A DNA stretch of 28,002 nt, from positions 1-28,002 of IMG/VR virus record IMGVR_UViG_3300035703_004048; one strand, 5' to 3'. A program made the translations under genes and the position numbers. The notes under the pieces were generated by a model. That model was not told the origin of the DNA. It saw only the letters and a program-made list of their open reading frames with translations, and did no database searches. Position 1 is the stretch's first letter; each line of letters begins with the position of its first letter. Source of the stretch: a virus. Below are positions 5,524 to 11,446 of the stretch, piece after piece.

Positions 5524-6720
5524 ATGCACACGAAAATTGATCCGGAGTTCTACGACCTCTTCCACCATCTCCCGACGGAGACGAAGTTCTCGATGCTGTG
5601 GATGTTGACCAACCGGGGGCTCAATGTCGCGGGAGTCTGTTCGGTGACGAAACCCCGGTTTGAGTATGAGACCGGGGTGGACTGGAGCCAGTTCGGTCGG
5701 GCGTGCAAAGCGTTTGGGAGCGACCTGTATCTCCTACCAAGCCCCTTGCAAGGGGCTTCCGAGGAGCTTTGGAGGAGCTTACAAGGGGCTTCGGAGGAGC
5801 TTCAAAGACCCTTCGAAGGGTCTTGTAGCGATAGCGATTCCGGTCTGATGCCCACACGGTATTGGATCCGCAGCTACGTGCGTAAGCAAGTCGCCCAGGA
5901 CGGCCCATCTCTTGCGAAAAGCAATGTCGCCAAGGCACTTGTGAGGGCGGTGTGCAGCGCGGACAGCCCCGAATTGCTCCGCGAGTTCCTCCTCAAATAC
6001 CCCTCGCTTGACCCTCTCTTCTCTTCTGCATCCTCAGAAAATACCCATTCCGCCCCAAGCCCCTTGCAAGGGGCTTCCAAGCCCCTTGCAAGGGGGAAGA
6101 GAGGAGAGGAGAGTACACAGAGAGGAGAGGAGAGGCATGGAGAAGAGGGATTCCAAAGGGAGAGCCAAGAACCTCACGAACCCTCTTCTCCCGAAAATAA
6201 AAAACCCGGGGCGCCGGAGGACATCGCCACCGCCCAGGAAGTCCTTGCCCGACTCGGATCGCTTTTGGGCCGCAAAAAAAATCAGCGGGCTACCAACATT
6301 GAGGAAGTCCACGCCATGAAGGCCCACGTCTCCTTTGAGGATCTGAGCCTGGTCGAGGCCTGGTTCATGGCAAACGCGGACGATTCGAAGTTTTACCCGC
6401 CGCAGACCCTCGTTTCGTTCATCCAGAATTTCCAAGGGCAGGTCGATCGGGCTCGGAAGTTCTTCGCGCAGAACCCGGAGTCGATGCCCTCCGAAAGCAC
6501 GGGAAAAAAATTCGGGCGCGCCGAGGAACCCCTCAACTGGCGGGAAGCCCTGCTCGAAAAATATCCCGGCGCCCTCACCGGCCATTGGCGGTCGTGGTGG
6601 GACGTGGACAAGGAGCTCCGCCGGGAGTTCCCGCAATTCCCTCTGCACGAGACCGTCGTGAAAAAAAACAACGCGGCCCCGGAACCCGCCGTCCGCGACC
6701 TCACCCCTGCCGAGGCCTAA
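5524..6720 (+). CDS. O-like replication initiation protein candidate
   Basis: This 398-residue protein has an N-terminal winged-helix-like domain (FYDLFHHLPTETKFSMLWML then TNRGLNVAGVCSVTKPRFEY). A second conserved-looking block follows (YWIRSYVRKQVAQDGPSLAK then SNVAKALVRAVC). A low-complexity linker runs from about residue 178 to 235, and a C-terminal domain has VSFEDLSLVEAWFMANADDS and a WREALLEKYPGALTGHWRSW segment. The order DNA-binding domain, linker, helicase-contact domain, followed by a DnaB gene, is that of lambda O-like initiators. The coding sequence carries 20-bp palindromes and a purine tract, so it may contain its own origin. Family assignment is from layout, not a search. Three A7-A8 runs lie in the 3' part. 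Confidence 0.6.
   Translation: MHTKIDPEFYDLFHHLPTETKFSMLWMLTNRGLNVAGVCSVTKPRFEYETGVDWSQFGRACKAFGSDLYLLPSPLQGASEELWRSLQGASEELQRPFEGSCSDSDSGLMPTRYWIRSYVRKQVAQDGPSLAKSNVAKALVRAVCSADSPELLREFLLKYPSLDPLFSSASSENTHSAPSPLQGASKPLARGKRGEESTQRGEERHGEEGFQRESQEPHEPSSPENKKPGAPEDIATAQEVLARLGSLLGRKKNQRATNIEEVHAMKAHVSFEDLSLVEAWFMANADDSKFYPPQTLVSFIQNFQGQVDRARKFFAQNPESMPSESTGKKFGRAEEPLNWREALLEKYPGALTGHWRSWWDVDKELRREFPQFPLHETVVKKNNAAPEPAVRDLTPAEA
5739..5758. repeat. perfect 20-bp palindrome, copy 1
   Basis: AAGCCCCTTGCAAGGGGCTT reads the same on both strands. It is copy 1 of three; a half-site (CAAGGGGCTT) follows at 5782-5791. Three GAGGAGCTT repeats surround it (from 5761, 5772 and 5794). It is a candidate iteron or initiator-binding site inside the O-like gene. 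Confidence 0.7.
5805..5824. repeat. perfect 20-bp palindrome, variant sequence
   Basis: AAGACCCTTCGAAGGGTCTT is a second perfect 20-bp palindrome of the same arm length, 46 bases after the first. The sequence differs at the centre (TCGA instead of GCGC-type core) and in the arms, so it may bind the same protein less tightly or be under different selection. Confidence 0.65.
6057..6076. repeat. perfect 20-bp palindrome, copy 2
   Basis: This is an exact repeat of the palindrome at 5739-5758, 318 bases downstream. It is followed after 2 bases by a third copy, giving a 22-base period. Confidence 0.7.
6079..6095. repeat. palindrome, copy 3 (truncated at the last 3 bases)
   Basis: AAGCCCCTTGCAAGGGG repeats the element, but the next bases are GGA in place of CTT. 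The spacing from copy 2 is 22 bases, about two helical turns, as expected for same-face protein binding. Confidence 0.6.
6096..6135 (+). repeat. purine-only tract with two 16-bp direct repeats
   Basis: The top strand is nearly all purine (GAGAGGAGAGG-type). The 16-mer AGAGAGGAGAGGAGAG occurs at 6098-6113 and again at 6119-6134, five bases apart. It directly follows palindrome copy 3. A complementary pyrimidine tract lies upstream at about 6010-6030. Such tracts can unwind or form triplexes, as in phage origins. Confidence 0.55.
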
Positions 6721-6758
6721 GGCGAAGCCCTAGACCCATCACCGCTCAAAGACACCCT

Positions 6759-7010
6759 ATGCAAAAACAGATCATCGACCTGATTTCAGCCCAGCTCAAC
6801 CTGGCGTCCCTCAACGACAAACCCGAGGTGGCCGACGCCATGGCCGACCTCATCACCCGGATCCAGGCATCCGCACCCGCCGCCGACGGCCGCGTGTTCC
6901 GGGTCCTGGCCAACGGCGAACACACCCTCGTATCGGGAGAGGGCGTGTTGGAGCGGCTCGCCGCCGCCATGCGCGACCCTCGCCCGACGTTCTTCCTCAT
7001 CACCGCATGA
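6759..7010 (+). CDS. small hypothetical protein upstream of the helicase
   Basis: This 83-residue protein (MQKQIIDLISAQLNLASLND then KPEVADAMADLITRIQASAP) has a helical N-terminal half and a short beta-rich C-terminal half (GRVFRVLANGEHTLVSGEGV). It is unrecognised. Its stop overlaps the DnaB-family ATG as ATGA. Position next to the replicative helicase makes it a candidate accessory or loader-type protein, but no motif supports that. The leader (GACACCCT before the ATG) contains no Shine-Dalgarno. Confidence 0.6.
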   Translation: MQKQIIDLISAQLNLASLNDKPEVADAMADLITRIQASAPAADGRVFRVLANGEHTLVSGEGVLERLAAAMRDPRPTFFLITA

Positions 7011-8461
7011 GCCAACGTCTGCTCCCATCCAGTCCGGACGCCGAGAAAGCCCTGCTCGGGTGTATGCTCATCGGCGGGCCGGAGATCATCGAGGAAGTCG
7101 GCGCGGCGATCCAGGTCGAGCACTTCCACACCCCGGCCAACGCCCTGGTGTTCCAGGCCATCATCGACATGACCGCCGCAAAAAAGCCGGTCGAGCTCAT
7201 CGCGCTCACCCAGCATCTGCGGGACAAGAACGAGCTGGAATCGGCGGGCGGCCCCGGGGTCGTCACCGAGCTGCAACTCTTCATGCCTACTGCGGCAGAC
7301 TGGCGCGAATACGTGCGGATCGTGCGTGAAAAACGGATCTTGCGGCGGATCATCAACCTCGGCACGTCGTTCGCCTCCCGGTGTTACGAGGAACAGGACA
7401 ACACGGAGAACCTGCTGGAAGAATTTCAGGGCGAGGCGATCGACATCGGCGCCATGACGGCCGACGCGGAAAGCCTCCGTCCGGTGAGCAAACAGGAGGT
7501 GCTCGACGCCGTGGACCGGATCCAAGCGCGGTACAACCAGCGGGGCAAGCCGGTGGGGTTGGTCACGGGATTCGACGCCCTGGACAACATGCTCGACGGG
7601 CTGAAGCCCAAATACATTTACGTGTTCGCGGGGCGACCGGCCATGGGCAAGAGCGCCGCCGGGATCAACATCGCTGAGAACATCGCACTCGGGATCGAGG
7701 CGGCAGCGACCACGCTGGAGAACGACAAGCGGGCCGCCGTGGCGTTGTTCGCCGTGGAAATGACGCGGGACCAGATCGTGGACCGGATCCTGTGCGGCCG
7801 CGCCCGAATCAACATCGGCCGGCTGCGGGACGGCTACCTCTCCGACGCGCAGTTTCCCAAGCTCAACGCAGCGGCCTCCTCCATGATCGGGAACCGGATC
7901 GTTCTGGACGACACGGCGGGGCTCACCATCGCGCAGTTCCGTGCGCGTGCGCGGCGTGCGGTGGTGCTGCACAAGGCCAAGCTCATCATCATCGACTACG
8001 TGCAGATCATGAAAGGCAGCTCGAAGCGGGCCCGGGACAACCGGAACCTAGAGATTGCGGAGATCATGCAGGGGATCCGGGAAACGGCGAAACAGCTCAA
8101 CGTGCCGATCATCGTTCTGGCGCAGCTCAACCGCGGCGCCGAGGAGCGCAAGGAGAGCCGACCGACCATGGCGGACCTGAAGGAGTGCGGGGCGATCGAG
8201 GAGGAAGCGCACGTTGTGGGCCTGCTGTACCGCCCAATCTACTACGCGAAGAGCAAGGAGCAACGGGACAAGATGCTGGAGAAATACCAGGCCGATCCCG
8301 ACGCGCACGTCACCACCATGGACGACCTGGAGAACTACGCGGAGATCATCATCGACAAGCAACGCGACGGGCGGACGGGCACGGTGCGGCTGAACTTTGT
8401 CGGCGAACTGACCCGGTTCGAAAACCGGCCCGAATCGGCGACCTCAAACAACGAATACTGA
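7007..8461 (+). CDS. dnaB: DnaB-family replicative DNA helicase
   Basis: This 484-residue protein has the full DnaB layout. The N-terminal helical domain is SSPDAEKALLGCMLIGGPEI. The Walker A motif GRPAMGKS is at 209-216, and the Walker B region KLIIIDYVQIM is at about 326-336. The conserved VLAQLNRGAEERKESRPTMA block and a C-terminal KQRDGRTGTVRLNFV also match. Length is normal for the family (about 450-480). It acts as a hexameric ATP-driven 5'-3' helicase at the phage fork. The start overlaps the upstream gene as ATGA. No DnaC/P-like loader is recognised beside it, so loading may rely on the O-like initiator or the host. Confidence 0.93.
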   Translation: MSQRLLPSSPDAEKALLGCMLIGGPEIIEEVGAAIQVEHFHTPANALVFQAIIDMTAAKKPVELIALTQHLRDKNELESAGGPGVVTELQLFMPTAADWREYVRIVREKRILRRIINLGTSFASRCYEEQDNTENLLEEFQGEAIDIGAMTADAESLRPVSKQEVLDAVDRIQARYNQRGKPVGLVTGFDALDNMLDGLKPKYIYVFAGRPAMGKSAAGINIAENIALGIEAAATTLENDKRAAVALFAVEMTRDQIVDRILCGRARINIGRLRDGYLSDAQFPKLNAAASSMIGNRIVLDDTAGLTIAQFRARARRAVVLHKAKLIIIDYVQIMKGSSKRARDNRNLEIAEIMQGIRETAKQLNVPIIVLAQLNRGAEERKESRPTMADLKECGAIEEEAHVVGLLYRPIYYAKSKEQRDKMLEKYQADPDAHVTTMDDLENYAEIIIDKQRDGRTGTVRLNFVGELTRFENRPESATSNNEY

Positions 8462-8487
8462 CCCATGCCTCACCACCCCATCACCCT

Positions 8488-8703
8488 ATGACACCCGAAC
8501 ATCCCGAGCATCCCATTGTCACCCAGTCCGCTCTCGAATGGCGCACGAAAGCGTTGCTCAGAGCGGAAAACAAAAACACGAGCGAGGAGCAATTCGAGGC
8601 GGCGCTCATGCTCAAGTCGTTTGCCATGCCGATCCTCGAAACCGCCTCCAGGCTCGAACGCGAGGTGCTCCATTTCCTGAACGTCCAACGGAAAACAGAA
8701 TGA
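8488..8703 (+). CDS. small helical hypothetical protein, 71 aa
   Basis: This protein of unknown function is mostly helical (TQSALEWRTKALLRAENKNT then SEEQFEAALMLKSFAMPILE). It is charged and has no membrane segment. Its stop overlaps the next gene as ATGA. The leader is C-rich (CATCACCCT before the ATG), one of several non-Shine-Dalgarno starts of this phage. Confidence 0.6.
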   Translation: MTPEHPEHPIVTQSALEWRTKALLRAENKNTSEEQFEAALMLKSFAMPILETASRLEREVLHFLNVQRKTE

Positions 8704-8885
8704 GCCGCCACCCTCTGATCCGGCGGATGGCGCACGACCTGCAAAAACAAGTGCGCGACACCCTCGGCGCCCAGGAGACCGACATCCTCAAGCAGATCAC
8801 CGAGGAGCTCCAAGAGAGCCGCGAGACCGGCGAACCCGTCACCATGGAATTTACCATCACCCTGCAAATCCAACACACCCCATGA
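8700..8885 (+). CDS. small helical hypothetical protein, 61 aa
   Basis: This 61-residue protein (MSRHPLIRRMAHDLQKQVRD then TLGAQETDILKQITEELQES) is an amphipathic, probably coiled-coil protein of unknown function with a short beta end (VTMEFTITLQIQ). It overlaps both neighbours as ATGA. The three genes from 8488 to 9169 form one coupled unit. Confidence 0.6.
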   Translation: MSRHPLIRRMAHDLQKQVRDTLGAQETDILKQITEELQESRETGEPVTMEFTITLQIQHTP

Positions 8886-9169
8886 CAAGCGAAGCCATTG
8901 ACCTCATATGGACCGAACGCGAGCGCCAGCTCGCCCTCGGTTACAACGCCGCACACGACGACAAACGCCCGCCGGGCGCGCTCGTGGACGCCGCCCTCTG
9001 CCACGCCATGACCCGGCACGGGCACAACGTCGCCATTGCCAAAAAGCTCTGGCCGTATGCGTCGAAATTCACACCCGCCCCCACGCAGAAAGAAGCGTTG
9101 ATCCGGGCCGCCGCGCTCCTGCTCGCTGAGATCGAGCGGATGCTCCGCAAGGAAGGGGGCGCGAAGTGA
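8882..9169 (+). CDS. phage protein of the ERxRQ/HDD type, unknown function
   Basis: This 95-residue protein starts IDLIWTERERQLALGYNAAH followed by DD, and has a central AALCHAMTRHGH helix, a KLWPYASKFTPAPTQKEALI segment and a C-terminal IRAAALLLAEIERMLRKEGG. By recall this is a widespread phage protein pattern (ER.RQ..GY..EHDD) whose function I cannot state. The last codons (KEGGAK) are shaped by the ribosome site GGAAGGGGG of the next gene, which starts GTGA at 9166. Confidence 0.65.
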   Translation: MTSEAIDLIWTERERQLALGYNAAHDDKRPPGALVDAALCHAMTRHGHNVAIAKKLWPYASKFTPAPTQKEALIRAAALLLAEIERMLRKEGGAK

Positions 9170-9339
9170 GTGAACATTCGAACGCAGCTTTGACTTTGTG
9201 GAGCCTCTTGTCCGTTGGATTTGTTTGTTGGCGTTTTGCCTACCAACGAGGTTTTTCGCGAGGTTTCGACAAGGGTTGGGATGAGCGCACACGTTGTTGC
9301 CGGCATTGTTACGACAAAGAGGAAGGGGGCGCGCAATGA
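9166..9339 (+). CDS. small single-span membrane protein, 57 aa
   Basis: This short gene begins at GTG in a GTGA overlap with the upstream stop. The membrane helix is ALTLWSLLSVGFVCW (about residues 8-22). It is followed by YQRGFSRGFDKGWDE with a GxxxG-like pattern, then a Cys/His group (CCRHC at 44-48). The product is probably a bitopic inner-membrane protein; the C-H-C cluster could bind a metal. The gene is flanked by identical GGAAGGGGGCGCG junctions at 9151 and 9321 and is lower in GC than its neighbours. Confidence 0.6.
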   Translation: MSEHSNAALTLWSLLSVGFVCWRFAYQRGFSRGFDKGWDERTRCCRHCYDKEEGGAQ

Positions 9340-9611
9340 GCGAGGAGACCGCCGACGACTTCGATCTGATAAAATTGGAGATCATCCGCGAGGAGTCCGC
9401 CGTCATCACCGTCAAAGTCCCGAAAGGACATTCAGGGCCACCGCCCGACATCTTCCAAGACCCGACGCTCGGGTCTCAGATTTTCGATGCTCTGGAGCCG
9501 TTAGAGTGGATTTGCAACGACTTACGAATGGGCCTCTGTTGGGACACACACCGTCCGGGAGTGCATGTGTTCGACGCACGCCCTTTGATTCAGAAGGAGG
9601 GCGCGGAATGA
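9336..9611 (+). CDS. hypothetical protein, 91 aa
   Basis: This acidic protein (MSEETADDFDLIKLEIIREE then SAVITVKVPKGHSGPPPDIF) has a compact beta-rich N-terminal half and a C-terminal TLGSQIFDALEPLEWICNDL then RMGLCWDTH. Function unknown. I chose the ATG at 9336 because it overlaps the upstream stop as ATGA after GGAAGGGGG. Its own end (QKEGAE) is again set by the next gene's GGAGGG site. Confidence 0.55.
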   Translation: MSEETADDFDLIKLEIIREESAVITVKVPKGHSGPPPDIFQDPTLGSQIFDALEPLEWICNDLRMGLCWDTHRPGVHVFDARPLIQKEGAE

Positions 9612-9691
9612 CCCCGGACACAATCGACTTGATCACCATCCCGGCGGCTCTTTTGGCCTTGGCCTACCTGTTCGCCTTTCACGCCGACTAA
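9608..9691 (+). CDS. 27-residue hydrophobic membrane peptide
   Basis: The peptide MTPDTIDLITIPAALLALAY LFAFHAD (written in two pieces) is almost entirely one membrane helix (IPAALLALAYLFAF). Its ATG overlaps the upstream stop after a good GGAGGG site, which argues that it is translated. Small proteins of this size in phages can be holin-like or inhibitor peptides, but nothing specific shows here. Confidence 0.5.
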   Translation: MTPDTIDLITIPAALLALAYLFAFHAD

Positions 9692-9804
9692 CCCCTTTAC
9701 CTCTGCGGGCAAAACGCCGGGCGCGTGCCTCCCAAAGGCTGTGAAGCGCGTCTTCCGAGCCGACCGGCTTGGACGCAGAGACCTTTCCAAACAACACCAA
9801 CACC

Positions 9805-10260
9805 ATGCCAAATCTCAACAAAGTCATGCTCATTGGGAACCTCACACGGGACCCTGAACTTCGCCGCACGCCCCGCGGCACCGCCGTCACCCAGCTCGGG
9901 CTGGCGGTCAATCGCTCGTGGAAAAACGACGCGGGCGAACAACAGGAGGAAACCACGTTTGTGGACGTCGAGTTCTTCGGACGCACCGCCGAGGTTGCCA
10001 AGGAATACCTCGCCAAAGGCCGGAGCGTTTTCGTCGAAGGCCGTCTCAAGCTGGACCAATGGGACGACAAGGACACCGGCCAGAAACGCCAGAAAATGCG
10101 GGTCATCGGCGAGACGCTCCAGATGCTCGGGGGCAAACCGGCAAACGCGGGCGGTCAAGCCGCCCCGGCGCCCGCGCCTGGATCTGCGGCCCGTCCGGCA
10201 AGGCCCGCCTACAAGGCTCCACTCGACGAGCTAGACGACCAATCCGACATCCCGTTTTAA
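9805..10260 (+). CDS. ssb: single-stranded DNA-binding protein
   Basis: This 151-residue protein is a standard SSB. The OB-fold starts MPNLNKVMLIGNLTRDPELR and has FVDVEFFGRTAEVAKEYLAK and VFVEGRLKLDQWDD. It is followed by an Ala/Pro/Gly linker and the acidic tail LDDQSDIPF, the conserved C-terminal tip through which SSB recruits replication proteins. It coats single strands at the fork. An upstream in-frame ATG at 9769 adds residues not seen in the family, so I prefer 9805. The 113-base region before it (9692-9804) holds no gene and no promoter I can defend. Confidence 0.95.
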   Translation: MPNLNKVMLIGNLTRDPELRRTPRGTAVTQLGLAVNRSWKNDAGEQQEETTFVDVEFFGRTAEVAKEYLAKGRSVFVEGRLKLDQWDDKDTGQKRQKMRVIGETLQMLGGKPANAGGQAAPAPAPGSAARPARPAYKAPLDELDDQSDIPF

Positions 10261-10263
10261 TCC

Positions 10264-10902
10264 ATGGAAACAAAAATCAATTCAGAGAAAATCATTTTCC
10301 CGGAGGCGCTCAATAAATGGATGGGTCGTCAAGGATGGGCGTATGACGGCAATGAACTGTGTTACTCAAAACGCGGTTATTCTGGAAAAGCAACGCAAGT
10401 GCTGCGGGCGATGCATGTCCCTTTACCAGCATCCCACCCGTATTTCGTGGAAATTGCATCAAATGTAGGGGCGTCTCACGCGGAGCTCGTGGAGACTCTT
10501 TTCGAGTGGTCGCAAGAGTTTCTCAAAAGCGCGCAGATTGCGGCAGGTCCGGAAGAGCACAAGGCGAACCGTATCCTGATTTCTGCAGAAGCAATAACGG
10601 GCTGGCTGAGTCGGAACGGGTGGGTTGAGACTTCAGTCGGAGGACGCACGTGCTGGGTCCAAAGATCCCGGCCGATCGCCGAGTTCCAGAGCATTCTTGA
10701 GCATCTCCAACGGTTTCACGGCCCGTATGTGACAGCGGAAGACATCACGGCGTTCCTCCATCCAAAAATCGAATTTCCAGACACATGGATTACTGCCGAC
10801 ATGCCCTTATTGGAGATGTTGTCGAGGCAAACAAAAACGCCGCTCGACCAGCTGATCACTGCGCTGCGGGAACGGACAGAAAACACGGACCATCACGGAT
10901 GA
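10264..10902 (+). CDS. hypothetical protein with two copies of a WxxxxG module
   Basis: This 212-residue protein is unrecognised, but its halves resemble each other. Copy 1 is ALNKWMGRQGWAYDGNELCY followed downstream by FVEIASNVGASHAELVETLF. Copy 2 is AITGWLSRNGWVETSVGGRT followed by LLEMLSRQTKTPLDQLITAL. The module appears a third time in the next gene. It is lower in GC than the flanking genes and may be an acquired accessory segment. No catalytic motif is evident. The stop overlaps the next ATG as ATGA. Confidence 0.6.
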   Translation: METKINSEKIIFPEALNKWMGRQGWAYDGNELCYSKRGYSGKATQVLRAMHVPLPASHPYFVEIASNVGASHAELVETLFEWSQEFLKSAQIAAGPEEHKANRILISAEAITGWLSRNGWVETSVGGRTCWVQRSRPIAEFQSILEHLQRFHGPYVTAEDITAFLHPKIEFPDTWITADMPLLEMLSRQTKTPLDQLITALRERTENTDHHG

Positions 10903-11162
10903 ACGTCCCCCACATCTCCCACGAAGCTGTTGAGGAATGGATTCTCGAACAGGGGCTTTACATGATGGGTGGAGGAAATGAACCGATCTGCGTTGTTCAC
11001 TATCCCAACAGTGTTTATTTCAACGAACGTCCGTTCTATCGACTCACCGACACAGTGTTCCAAGACTTTGCGAGTCGGAAAGGTGTCCTGGTGAAAGAAA
11101 TCGTCGACGAGTTGGTGAGCCGAACCCATCGGAAACTGGTGGCCGTTCACGGGAAAAACTGA
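10899..11162 (+). CDS. hypothetical protein with a third copy of the module
   Basis: This 87-residue protein has a single copy of the module seen twice upstream: AVEEWILEQGLYMMGGGNEP, then VFQDFASRKGVLVKEIVDEL. It is coupled to its neighbours by ATGA before and TGATG after. Function unknown. The pair could be a two-subunit version of one fold, or a duplication followed by fusion. Confidence 0.6.
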   Translation: MNVPHISHEAVEEWILEQGLYMMGGGNEPICVVHYPNSVYFNERPFYRLTDTVFQDFASRKGVLVKEIVDELVSRTHRKLVAVHGKN

Positions 11163-11446
11163 TGACCACAGATCCCACCTGTCCCACCTGTTCCGGGCCG
11201 ATCCGTCCCGGGCGCACCTACTGTTCTGCGGCGTGTTACAACCGCCGGGCCCCGGTCCAAATGGAATCCATGGAGTGCCCCGAATGCCGCGGCCAGTTCC
11301 TCCGCAACAAGAAGAGGCCGACGGTTTACTGCTCGACCGCGTGCAGCATCGCCGCCGTCGCCCGGATGAACAAGGGCCGCACGGCCAAGAAACTCCACCA
11401 ACAAACAGTCGGACGCGGCACACGCACCGTGTTTGAACCCCTATGA
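11162..11446 (+). CDS. zinc-ribbon protein with two CxxC/CxxxC pairs
   Basis: This 94-residue protein carries two metal-binding knuckles: C7-C10 with C21-C25, and C39-C42 with C57-C61. Each has the CPxC...YCSxAC form. The C-terminal third is basic (MNKGRTAKKLHQQ). Such phage proteins often bind nucleic acid. It directly precedes the large terminase and overlaps its start as ATGA, so a packaging or terminase-accessory role is possible. It does not look like a classic small terminase. Confidence 0.7.
   Translation: MTTDPTCPTCSGPIRPGRTYCSAACYNRRAPVQMESMECPECRGQFLRNKKRPTVYCSTACSIAAVARMNKGRTAKKLHQQTVGRGTRTVFEPL

Noticed and set aside
5739-6095. CRISPR-like repeat array
   Set aside because: The repeats are perfect palindromes inside a coding frame with irregular spacing and no spacer-like units.
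6746-7972. Minus-strand open frame of 408 codons opposite the helicase
   Set aside because: The plus strand encodes an unmistakable DnaB-family protein.
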